Source of the DNA: Bimastos eiseni
Lineage: Eukaryota; Annelida; Clitellata; Crassiclitellata; Lumbricidae
DNA length: 64,000 bases
Assembly (NCBI GenBank): GCA_959347315.1
Contig: OY365810.1
Coordinates: 20,493,581-20,557,580 of the forward strand
Direction: 5' to 3'
Shown here: positions 35,911 through 47,800 of the stretch, one piece after another
How the letters are laid out: every line of letters starts with the position of its first letter
Numbering within the stretch: the stretch's first letter is position 1
Program-made: the position numbers and the translations under genes
The notes under the pieces: model-generated
Told to the model about the DNA's origin: nothing
The model's database searches: none
The model's input: only the letters and a program-made list of their open reading frames with translations

Positions 35911-36170
35911 GTCTTTGACGCTACGTAGTCTACGAACTTTGAACATCCGCTCTGAGTGAGAATCCAACGCTTTCGCATTGCGTGTCAGCCGAGTTAATCA
36001 ATGGTAAGCCCTTTACAGTTATCTCAATACTGTTCGCTTGGTCTTTGACGCTACGTAGTCTACGAACTTTGAACATCCGCTCTGAGTGAGAATCCAACGC
36101 TTTCGTACTGCGTGTCAGCCGAGTTAATCAATGGTAAGCCCTTTACAGTTATCTCAATATTGTTCGCTTG
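35911..36170 (+). repeat. 130-bp tandem duplication
   Basis: Two head-to-tail copies (35911-36040 and 36041-36170), each beginning GTCTTTGACGCTACGTAGTC and ending GTTCGCTTG. They differ at only about three positions, so the duplication is recent. Confidence 0.95.
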
Positions 36171-37189
36171 GACGGTGTTGGCTTTTAATATGATTTCAAG
36201 AAAAACAAAATTTAGTCTGACTAAGACGTCATTGCTTTACGAGGTTCTATATATATGTCGATATATATAGTGCTTAGAAGCGTATATATATATATGCAGG
36301 TACATCCATTACACTCAATATATAGGCCTTAATATATACTGATCGTATACCAAATCAGTGTAAGAAAATATGTGCAATACATTAAACATGTCTGATTAAC
36401 ACCCTGTCTGTTCTTGAGCACAGACAGTGAGCATCACAGCTTCAACTTTAGACGATACACTTGGAAACAACTCAAATACAGCACATGTTACAAAGCAATG
36501 TTATATTTAATTAAGTTGTAGATAGCTACTCAGCAAATTAGCAGATCTGGTAGTATATGACATTATACATTTATAGTTAAATGTTAACCTATCTATTCAC
36601 GCACAAAAGATATATATATATGTGTGCATATATATATAATATATATCACATCAATAAAGAACTAATCTCGGCTGGCATGTTAAAGCATATTGTAGCATGC
36701 ACTCTATGATTGAAAACAAATGTTTTTACGGTTTTGGTAAACCATTATATTAAACAATATCAAATCAATCACAGGAACATGTCACCTTTGAAAGACTCCG
36801 TAAGAAAAGATCACAGAGTCCACTTCCACTGGAAGGGTTGATGGAGTGAAGCAGTGTAGAAACAGAGTCTTGTTGGTCGCCAAGACACAGAACCAGCAGC
36901 AACATAAGGTCTTAGTAAGAACACTCAAGTAACTTATATTAAGAAATCAGATGTGTTGGCTGATACGCAAAAGGAAGGTAACGAACAAACGAACACCACG
37001 TCAAAGGTTAACTACGTGTAAAAGCCAACACTCTCTGCCACTCCTTTCTTACGGAATCTTATATATAGGCCAACGGAAACGCCCCACAATTCATTCATTC
37101 CTGTCTATGGAGGTTAAGGTAAGAAATATATTTTAATACAGGCGACGGTTCAAGACAACACCCCAGACAAATACAATAAGAAGAATATA
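36171..37189. other. AT-rich spacer
   Basis: Several TA-rich runs (36245-36295, 36605-36650). No exon recognised. Confidence 0.5.
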
Positions 37190-38175
37190 AAGGCAATGAT
37201 AGTCTGAATATAAAGGCAATAGTCTGAATATGAAGCCAAGAGTCTGAATATAAGGACAATAGTCTGAATATAAAGGCATGAGTCTGAATATAAAGGCAAT
37301 GATAGTCTGAATATAAAGGCAATAGTCTGAATATGAAGCCAAGAGTCTGAATATAAGGACAATAGTCTGAATATAAAGGCATGAGTCTGAATATAAAGGC
37401 AATGATAGTCTGAATATAAAGGCAATAGTCTGAATATAAAGACAAGAGTCTGAATATAAAGGCAATAGTCTGAATATAAAGGCAAGAGTCTGAATATAAA
37501 GGCAATAGTCTGAATATAAAGGCAAGAGTCTGAATATGAAGCCAAGAGTCTGAATATAAAGGCAATAGTCTGAATATAAAGGCAAGAGTCTGAATATAAA
37601 GGCAATAGTCTGAATATAAAGGCAAGAGTCTGAATATAAAGGCAATAGTCTGAATATGAAGGCAAGAGTCTGAAGATAAAGGCAATAGTCTGAATATAAA
37701 GGCAAGAGTCTGAATATAAAGGCAAGAGTCTGAATATAAAGGCAATAGTCTGAATATGAAGCCAAGAGTCTGAATATAAGGACAATAGTCTGAATATAAA
37801 GGCATGAGTCTGAATATAAAGGCAATGATAGTCTGAATATAAAGGCAATAGTCTGAATATAAAGACAAGAGTCTGAATATAAAGGCAATAGTCTGAATAT
37901 AAAGGCAAGAGTCTGAATATAAAGGCAATAGTCTGAATATAAAGGCAATAGTCTGAATATGAAGGCAAGAGTCTGAATATAAAGGCAATAGTCTGAATAT
38001 AAAGGCAAGAGTCTGAATATAAAGGCAATAGTCTGAATATAAAGGCAAGAGTCTGAATATAAAGGCAATAGTCTGAATATGAAGGCAAGAGTCTGAAGAT
38101 AAAGGCAATAGTCTGAATATAAAGGCAAGAGTCTGAATATAAAGGCAAGAGTCTGAATATAAAGGCAAGAGTCTG
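37190..38175. repeat. 20-bp minisatellite, about 49 units
   Basis: Tandem AATAGTCTGAATATAAAGGC units, with variants (AAGAG..., ATGAAGCC, AATGATAG insertions of 3 bases). Larger blocks marked by the ATGAAGCCAAGAG variant recur at about 37232, 37336, 37538 and 37758, showing segmental expansion. The minus strand lacks stops in all three frames because the unit contains none, which creates three overlapping frames of more than 330 codons with a 20-residue Tyr/Cys/Phe-rich repeat. I regard these as non-genic. Confidence 0.95.
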
Positions 38176-39472
38176 TGTTGGATATTTAGAGTTGAAAGGT
38201 CATTGTATAAAGGCCCAACATCCAATATTTTGTAACCGGGCTTTAAATAGCGTTGGTCTCATCTCTCCGTAAGTTGGCGTAGTTAGACTCATTTATACAG
38301 ACGGTCTGACAAAGAAGGTCTTAATTTTAGTTCACTTTCAAACATAGAAACTCTCTGATTTACTAGCCGTCGTTTATTGCGCCACTTTTACGCTCAACAG
38401 GTAGGTCCAGCAATCAAAGGTAGGCATAAAAAGCAATTTTTAGCGCCTTATTCGAAAACATTGGATGAAGCCAACTGTTTAGCACTGTGGGGCAGGGACT
38501 GGGAAGAGGTTGACAACAGGAGGAAACAGATAGATGGGATAGGACAGGGAGAATAAAAGTTCTATATATGGGATGCAATCAGTGAACGAACGGTGCTAGC
38601 GACAGTCGACAAATCCATGATGGGACGAAGGGCGTCGTCGTCGTCGTCGGCGGTCTACGTCATTGGTAATTGCCGAACGACCTCCTCCTCCCCGCTCTCG
38701 TTCGGGCTGCTGCTGCTCTTCGCTTCCTCATCTGATAGGCGATGGCTATTTGCATGATTCGACAAATGATCCTGCCTCGTCCTCTCCTCCTGATAAACAA
38801 ATCCCTCTCAGAACACCCTTCGGTGCATTCGATAGAAATGCAATTTCCCGACGATTACGAATTTCGACGATCTGTCCCATTCCTGGATTATGCGCACAGC
38901 CGTTCGTCCTCACCGGTCTATATAAGCGCTACATAAACGCCGGTCACTATGCGTCTGTGCTTTTGACAGAGACCGAGTGAAGTTAGCTTACGACTTCAGC
39001 AATTGCTTCTGACGTCGACCATTAAAAGCTACTCCCATTTCTAGTGAAAGGAGCGGAGATATTCACACGCGCGCGCACACAGGTAACATCAACACCTACT
39101 CTAACAATTAGTAACACATGTTCTTATTTGAACGTCCAATGAAGACGGATGACAAGCTCTTGATCGAAGTTCGAACTCATCTTCTCCTCATGATGAATTT
39201 GATGCTAACAGACAATCAAACTATGGCTTTATGCGTACAACAATTGTGTCCAATGTTTAGTTACAGGCGATGGAAGGGAGACCAGGCAACACGAAGACTA
39301 AAGCAAACTCCAGCGTAAGTATAAAAACCTCATCAGCGACGCCTTTTGAACGAAACTCCACCACTGTTTGAACTTTGACAGTGTCAGTCCCAAGCCTGGA
39401 TAAAGGGGGAGGGCGACACCAAATTATCTTCGATATGAAACGGTGTCGTTAAAAAATCAACGCACACATATA
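38176..39472. other. Spacer between FOXO and TPH
   Basis: No supported exon. TATA-like sequences at 38562 and 38921 exist, but the latter resembles a LINE tail (CTATATAAGCGCTACATAAA). The frame 39118-39318 ends at a good donor-like GTAAGT, but its phase does not join the first recognised TPH exon. Confidence 0.4.
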
Positions 39473-40627
39473 GGTGGGCCAAAAAAGTAACTCCCTACGG
39501 AGTTTTGCTAATATTTCGACCAAAAGTAGAAATATTAAATGAAATTTTACAGGCTGAAAGCCAATTCATATTTGCATATAACCGCCAAAATTTACTAAAA
39601 TATTTCAAATAGAACAAAAGTTGTATCAGTTTTAATGAGTGCAACCACTGATTTTTTATGGTCAAAAAACATTCAGTGACACAAAAAGTTATAAAAGGCA
39701 AATTTATGAGGTCTGATTTCAAGTAGTTGTAACAAAACACACTTCATAATAATTATTATTGAGAAAAGAAATTGGAAATGATCGCATATGAATGTCACTT
39801 TGACGTCAGGTCATCTAGCAAGCAGTCGATTAAATTGGTGAATAAAGATATTTTGTGATTAATCATTTTATAATAGCATTTGTAACAAAAAAAACCAGGG
39901 CAAGGTGTCCATGACAGATAAATGCGTACACAGACATCTTCATGAATCATAAGCATGATCTTGGAGTCAAGGCTGTAATCAAAGCTCACTCTGAAATCAG
40001 TGGAGCAGAGCACTTATAAAAATATGAGTACGCATTGATGATAGGGGTGGGCTGTGGAACGTCGTAAGGGCAGCAGAAGGCAGAAATCTATCGGCACCCA
40101 AACAAATATCGACCATGTTGATGAACTTATTTGCTCAAAAAATAGCAACATCAGAAATCATCTCAGCACTCTGCGAATTTCAGCAGAGTTGAACATCTTC
40201 TGTTAGAAGAATTGCAAAAGAAGATCTGAACCTCATCGCTTTTCGTCGTGTCCGTGGGCAAATTAAACGATGTCGTTAAACGATGCAATGGCCCCCACCA
40301 GGTCATCAAAACTTGCCAAACAGACTCAGAATACGTTTGGCTACTGGTGGTAGAAACAGGTTGGGGAGCAATTACTTGAGAAGTGACCTCATAAAATCAT
40401 TTTTTTAAACTTTTTGCCGCTTAAAATGTTTTTTGACTATCAAAAATCATTGGTTACACTCACTGAAAGTGATGTAACTTTTGTTCTGTGTGAAATATTT
40501 TAGTTAAATCTGGCGGTTATATGTAAATATGAAATAGCTCTGCGCTTGCAAAATTTCATTTGCTAATCTACTTTTGGCAGAAATATTAGCAAAAAACCTG
40601 AAGGGTTACTTTTAATGCCCCACCCTG
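39473..40627 (+). mobile_element. Tc1/mariner-type transposon relic
   Basis: Inverted ends of roughly 200 bp: left GGTGGGCCAAAAAAGTAACT, right (reverse-complemented) GGGTGGGGCATTAAAAGTAA, with shared TTTTGCTAATATTTC, AACCGCCA and AAATATTT blocks further in. At 40110-40260 the + strand encodes the N-terminal helix-turn-helix of a Tc1/mariner transposase: VDELICS, LRISAELNI, then after a frameshift VRRIAKEDLNLIAFRRVRGQ. The DDE catalytic part is not recognisable, so this is a deletion derivative. Confidence 0.8.
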
Positions 40628-41797
40628 CTCATAGATTATTAAAAGAATTAATAAATTCAGTTGCACCCAGTTAGTGTTTTGGGTGACGACTCGTAGTGTA
40701 ATGATAGCGAGCATTTATATAGCGCCCCTGCAAGATATCAACTCAGAGGTGCTCTTTGCGCTGGCCTAAAATGATGTTAGTCATATTGAACCAATAAAAT
40801 ACAATTGTTAGCAAGACTAACGGTGAGCGAACGCAGTGGGAGATAGCTTACATCTGTAACCGTGATTATTCTGAACATTACATTACAATAGATAGGCTTG
40901 GACAATATATATAGAGATCATTATTATACATTCGGTTTAGCAGAACATTCGCTAATACAGACAGGACAGGTTCTTTCAATCAGCTTAGGCTTTAGTGTAA
41001 CTAGCACTTACAGTCAGCCTTCATTGCTAGAGTGGTCAGTAGCTGATCCTTGAGAGGTCAGTAACTGACCAATCAAAGTAGTCTGTCCTAGGATAGGCCA
41101 GTTTCCTCTTTGGCTGAGGAAAGTGACTTATAAGCTGAAACACTCTTAGGATCGAGGCAGTCTGACTTCCGAAATCATCAGGTATCTTAGTACGTCAGAT
41201 CTGTCTGTTATAATATATATAATTTATTAATAATTTAGCTTCATGTTCAACTTCTAGTATCTAACATCATTATCACTTCCTGAGTATTTGTATCATTCTG
41301 TATTTAGGCAACCAAATATATGTTATCACTTTATCTATTCCTTGTTTAATAAAGATAGTTTGTATCTGATCTGTCTCTTCATGTGTAGCTAGTTTCCCCT
41401 AACTTAATCTAATTCATTAAGCATCTAATATAATAGTAGAGCTAGTTTTAAGTAGAACTCTCAGCGTTCTTACACATCTATTTAGGACTATAAACTTAAA
41501 TGGAATTTTGTCTATAAATAGACCGTCTTTTTAATAGTCCGTTGAATGCAATTGGTGGCATTATTAGGACAACCAATACGCACTCACTTACCTCTATACA
41601 CATACTCTTCATATTAATCAATACAATGAATTGATACAATGAATTGATACAATGACCTGGTAGAAGTGATACTAACGCTGCTACTAATGATGATCGAGAT
41701 GATGACGACGACGAGGACGACGATGTTGATGAAGAGCGAATAATTATATATACATATATCAAAATGGATGAGTTTTGTCGCGATATTTTTTGTTCAG
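40628..41797. other. TPH upstream flank; LINE tail
   Basis: A LINE 3' tail (TTATATAGCGCCCCTGCAAG then ATATCAACTCAGAGGTGCTC, minus orientation) lies at 40705-40830. A GAC/GAT-rich stretch lies at 41685-41735. A 5' untranslated exon or N-terminal exon of TPH may be here but is not identified. Confidence 0.45.
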
Positions 41798-41878
41798 ATG
41801 ACGAAGACAACGGCGTCGATGATTCTATCGATGCGAAGTGTCGTCCTTGACCTTGGACCCATTCTGAAGATCCTTGAA
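41798..41878 (+). CDS. tph: TPH exon 1 recognised (start of ACT domain)
   Basis: Encodes [19 protein letters not shown] then GPILKILE, which aligns without gaps to the start of the TPH regulatory domain (ASLIFSL...). Ends GAA/GTAAGT. The sequence before it, ATATTTTTTGTTCAG, looks like a splice acceptor, so ATG 41798 may be internal; an alternative in-frame ATG is at 41768. Confidence 0.7.
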
Positions 41879-44800
41879 GTAAGTACATTCTGGAATCGTC
41901 CTGGGTGCCATATAATTATGCGCCAATAAAAGACTGCCATGTCTTCGCATCCTGTAAAACTGCACTGATTTTCAATTAGGATGGTATTAAAGTGTTTAAG
42001 CATTTGCCACCGATGATGCCAGGTTTAATAACGGTCTACAGCTGAGTCTATCAGAAAGAAGCTGTCTGCTATGAGAAGACCACTGATTTAATGAGCTGCT
42101 GCTCAGGAGAGCAGGTGAGAATATGCAGCTGACAAACTCCGTTGAAAATAATGCGCAGTAGATGTGTCCGTGTCACCATAACACACGAAGTACAGTTGTA
42201 CTTAGACTGACCTATAGTGTGAGAGACTTGTCACTTAACTGAATCATGTAAATAAGGATGGTAAGGTAAACAGATGACATCAAGTGATCAATTACGTGGA
42301 GAACAGTACTTATGAAGAAAATAATTATGCATGTAACAATCTATGTACGTTCCACAATAACTTTTGATCAACTCGAACGATTTCTCCCAAATTTTACACG
42401 AATCCTTTTAGCAGCCGACAAAACATAGAGGAGTGATGGTTCGCGATCTTCCCCATACTCTTACCCCTTCACCTTGCTTGCCTACATGTATAAGGAGGCA
42501 ATTACAATATGTTCAAAAGAAATTCTAAAGCCCTTGCTTCTCTCAGGGCCAGTAGTATGTGGCATGCTCAAGGTAGGAACTTCAAAAAATGAGGCTTTCG
42601 CTCCGTAAGGAAAATAAAAAATGTGGTTCAACCCGGGCGAAGCCGGATATACTTGAACTAGTGTTGATATAAACACGAACGCTTTTGCGCAGTTGGACTT
42701 ATATTGCAGAGTTATGCGTGCGTAGATGGCAGACGTTTGATGTAAACGGTTTGCATTTGGAAATTTGGGTGATTGAAGACCCACGCAATTAGAATGGAGC
42801 TGATACAGAGGGAGAAAGAGAGTGATAGAATATAAACGATGGAAAGACAAAGCGAGAGAACACAAGAATAGACAAGAACAGGAACACTGAATGACTGTCA
42901 AGTCGAGATGCTGTTATATGCAATCGAGGACTTAATACCGTCGTCGAACAATAAAATGGCAAAAAGGAAGCTCATAGTTTATTGAGGAAGTCATCGCGGA
43001 CAACCAGATGACTCAGAAGAGAACGAAATCTCGAAGAGAGACGTCATATACACCGTATATACTATGTCGTTGCAGTACCTCTGACACAAATATCAGTGTT
43101 TGTCAGGTGATTGGTGCTGAGATATTCAGTACCAAGTTAATCATCTTAACAAGCAGAACACAGATCATGCAATGTACATGTAGTCTATCACTTGCTTCAG
43201 TCATTCTGGGGAGCAATTCACCTCAATAGAACTCGTCGTCTGATGACTGTCTTGCAATACAATACACAGCGGCATTTTAGCGGGTTTGGCTTTCCATTAT
43301 AGTTAAACGAGCCCTGGTCAATATAAAAGCGCATCGTCTGCACTATTTTTCGAGAGTAGGTCACTTAGTAAAGTTTTGGCCCATGACGACAAAATTCTTT
43401 AGGCAACAGAATAGCTACGAAATCCCTATCAATTCTTATTAATTCTAAACGTGTCTTTCCATGTCCTAAAATCATTTCTGTCTTTAGCATATCCAAAGCA
43501 TGTTGCAAGGAACACACAAACATAGTCTTATACGAATCTGTTACAATGTGCATTGCTTGCAGCAACACCAGACGCAGGTAACTTACATTGAATCGCGAAA
43601 ATCTGGTCTGTGCGAAAATGAATTTGAGATCTACGTGGAAGTTGAAGTGACTCCAAGCATCTGTAGTCTGGCTACTCTTGTGGAAACTCTGAAGACGACG
43701 GTTCGCAAAGTTAATCTTGTTCGTACCTACAATCAAATCGACAAACTCAAGAAATTCACTTCACTGGACCGCGGGGATACAAAATGTAAGAGCAGTCGGC
43801 TTCTTTGTTACTCTATAGTACGGAGCCCCTAAAGGGACATGAAAGAAGAATATTTTATCTCGTGCGCACGAGATAACAACTCGTTCCCACGACTTACTAA
43901 GTCGTGCGCACGAGTTATTAACTCGTTCCCTCGACTTAATAAATCGTGCGCACGACTTATTTGACCAATAGCAGGCCGACTTTTCTGTGACGTAAGCACA
44001 CTTCTATTTTGGTATTTATGGAGAATCACATAGTTCTATAAACGAAACAATGTCTAAGACATAAAGTGATTCGGGCATTCCCTTCTAAACTTAAATTCCA
44101 CCTTTTCAAGAACTCTTACCCAGACTCATTACTTGACATCTGTCACTCCTCGACGAAAGCGATGCCCTCCTTAACAGCTACTCTGCCTCCCTGCTGACTT
44201 TCTGGAAATCGAACTCTGACCTCACACGGACTATCATTTGGACAATCCTTTCGATTTGACGCAGCGCTCCTGAATAAGCTGGTGTCCTGCGCATTGCTTT
44301 CAAGTGACGCTTTAGAAGTCTGAAAATTACGATTACTACTACTATAGGGGTGTATAATATTATGTGGTGTGAAAGGCTTTGGCCTATAAGGAAGGCATTT
44401 AAAGCTACAACGTTATTTGTGATGCCGTTTGTATGCTGAGCGTGTGCCAGACTGGGGATATCACTCAGCAGGCGAATATGAAAGCGAAAATGAAAATGAT
44501 GTCTCAGATTGACAGAGCTAAAATACTGACAATATCAGATAGAGTTATCCCCGCGATTTATCGTATGAGTTGTGTTGTGGAATTTGGGACGCTAAAACGA
44601 CAAATCGCCGTTGTCCCATTCAAACTACTTCGTTGCCAATTGTTGCAGCGACGCCATTATATTCCCCGAAAGAGAAGTTTGCTTACGTCACAGAAAGTCT
44701 GCCTGCTATTGGTCAAATAAGTCGTGCGCACGACTTATTAAGTCGAGGGAGCGAGTAAATACTCGTGCGCACGAGTTAAAATATTATTCTTCCATGTCTC

Positions 44801-47800
44801 TTTAGGGGCTCCGCACTATAGGCCTCCAATGATCTGCTGAAAACTTTTCATAGATTTTAACCCCTTCACAAGCATATCTTTCTACCAGCTGTTTCAACGG
44901 CGTGTGATTTCTCGCTCTCTCACTCCTAGTTCAGCAGCCACCATAGCGCACACCTGTGAAGCTAGTCGCCTGGACTACTGCTCCTCTATTCATGCTGATA
45001 TTCTTTGGAACCGGATTGGGAAGTTCCAACGAGTTTTGGGTTCAGCTGCGCTCTTGATAGGGTGCCTCCCGAAGACTGATCATGTATCTGCTTATATATG
45101 CGGGATGTCCAGCACTGGTTATCTTTTCCCAGCACATTGTATTCAGGGTCTCTGCCCATGTTTGGTGTTCGCGGTTGCCTTCGCGCCAGCTTGCCTCAAG
45201 GAGTTATTTCAGCCCAGTGAGGCCACCAGTGACCGGCACAAACTCCGTTCTGCTGCCATAGGGACCTGGTTGTACCTTTCGCGCTCAAACCAACACGATG
45301 CCACATATTTTGTAGAACAATGGCCCTGCCCTGTGTAGCTCATTTGAACCTCAAACTTGACTTCTTTAGAACAGTCTGCTACTTCTGTGCCTTTATTCAT
45401 CCTTTATGAGACTTTGGTTATTCTGTCATTTATAATGAAAACTAGACATTTCCAACTGCATGCAATTTAATCGAATCGACATCAGTTACAGACTTAGAAG
45501 TGCCTTCACAATATTATAATTGTATATATATGGCGACCGTGAGAAAAATAAATGACTGAGGTCCACTTCTATTTACCCTGTTCATCCTGCTTCCCTGTGA
45601 TTTTAATGAAGGGTGAATCAATATTTTGCTATGTATCCATTAGATACTCCCGAAGGTCTTCCGTGGTTTCCGAAGACCATTGCCGATCTGGATCAATGCG
45701 CTAACCGGGTCCTCATGTACGGATCAGAACTTGATGCAGACCATCCGGTCAGTAATGAATAAAATGAAGACAGACCATAGACGAAGAAGTTTCATTTATC
45801 TATGACTTAATAATAGTTGTTTTTAGTGAAATCAAGGCTCGAAATGGACCGGAACGGACCGGAACGCCGTTCTTGTACGTAACTTGCGACAGTGTTTTTG
45901 TTCCGTTTCGTCAAATATGCCGGAACGCATCAGAACGTCGGGCGAAAATAAAAATGATCTTTTCGTGGTCATTCTGCTATTCAGCTCGTTCCAAGTGGAA
46001 ATAATAAAAATTCTTATTTTAAAGTCCACTTTCTGTCATTAACTAAAACACTAATCTTGAAGAATGTCAATAAAGGGGCATTACATAATAACTAGGTAGC
46101 AAACAGCGGCACAGCCCTACTCTTCCCGCCACGTTGCTTATTTGCCTTTGACGTCATTTTTTTATTACCTGTCGGCGTCATGTCAAAAATAAATATCATG
46201 ATCTAAAAGGATGACTGTGTATCTGTGCTCTCATTTTTAAAATTGTAATGAAGCCTTTACTTTAAGAGAAAAATAATCAGACTCAGGTAAAAAATTATGT
46301 TTGGAAATTAACCATCATAAATTGTATAAATTGGTTTAAAAAATGGCCACGTGAAAACACTGATAATCCGGATGCACCAAAAAGAGAGTTAGACGTTAAT
46401 CGTTATAAATCTAAACTTTAAGCTGAGTGTCAGACTGCCAGTAGGTCTACAACATTGACAAACAAATAGGCCTACAAATAACTTTATTATATAATTTTAT
46501 TATAGTGACTAATTCTAGAATGTTATTATAGTGACTAATTCGTGTTTTTCGTTTAATCTTAAAAATGGTGAATGGTCCAATATCATTTGCTAGTGTTCCG
46601 TTCCGTTTCGTAAAATTTTCCATTTCTAGCACTGAGTGAAATATACTTGTTATGCAGCTAATGTAACATCACAGTCCCATCTACTCATAAAAAAAATTCG
46701 AAAGCCCCAACGCGCCCATCATGAAAACCGATTGAATTTCAGTTTTACTTGAAAGGGTTTCAAAGACGAAGTCTATCGCAAGCGTCGTGTGGAATTCGCA
46801 GAAATTGCCTACAGCTATCGACAGTAAGTACCGTTTACCACGATGGCTGACACTTAATTAGCGCATGTCTAGCCTTCTGTGTCTATCGTATTAATCTCTT
46901 GCTGCATATAAGCAAGATTATTGAATTTACGCCGCATGCAACCGAAATTAAAATTTTGAAGAGGTCGTTGCGTCCAGGCCATGCATCGAAGTAGAGAAGA
47001 AAGCAATGGAAAGCAAGGCTGCAACTTACATCAGTCCATTTTTTGACAACTCTCCCGGACATTTCCCCCAATTCTACAAATTGTAAACACATAGGCCTAT
47101 AATATGAGCTCCATATCCGGTGTCTCGATTGTCTATGTCTAATTAATTCCGTTATCACGTTGCGCGCGGTGAAAGTGCTCGCAAAGAGGTTTTAATACTG
47201 GAAGTTAGTCGTCAGTTTCATATAAATGAGTATAAAATTCGATGTAATAATTACAGCAAAGTATGAAACTAAATTTCTACTGCATTTAAATTGATTTCTT
47301 TATTAAACAGAGTGAAAGATGGAATAGTCATTTGTCTTATTTACTTACAAGACACGTGCAAACTATATTAAATTCGTATAAAATTTAATGATTTGATCAC
47401 AGCAAGTTCAATATTGGATTGGTTTTTAATGTTTGACGTTAATGATCTTCTGATCCTGATTATTGATTACCTCAGCCTTAAAAGTTTAATAACGCTTTTA
47501 GCAGTTGACTTCTTGCATAAAAAGCTTCAAGAGAGTTAATAGAAACAGCAAACAGTATCGTTAAAATTTCATTAAAAATTACGGTTATGTCATTTGACAA
47601 TAAAATGAACTTTCTCATCAAATGGGTAAATGTCCGGGGACTTTCCTAGAGGGATATGTCTGGGAAAATATTGGGAGAAATGTCCAGGAAATGTCTGGGC
47701 CCCTCTGGGGGAAATTTCAGAAGAAAATGTCCGAGATGAATGGCGGGAGAAACGTCTGGAGGAAATGTCCAGGAGGAAATGTCCAGGAGGAAATGTCCAG

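Noticed and set aside
37095..38225. 376-, 331- and 332-codon open frames on the minus strand
   Set aside because: They are the three readings of one 20-bp minisatellite that lacks stops; no non-repeat domain, no splice context, no recognised homology.
38550..38960. TATA-box promoter and first exon for TPH
   Set aside because: The CTATATAAGCGCTACATAAA sequence matches LINE 3' tails, and neither the donor near 38660 nor that at 39317 has a phase that joins the first recognised TPH exon.
39795..40013. Transposase catalytic domain on the minus strand of the Tc1/mariner relic
   Set aside because: The frame lacks a DDE/D arrangement, and the recognisable helix-turn-helix lies on the opposite strand.
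42482..42901. 139-codon minus-strand frame inside TPH intron 1
   Set aside because: Composition and content look random; no recognisable domain or repeat match.
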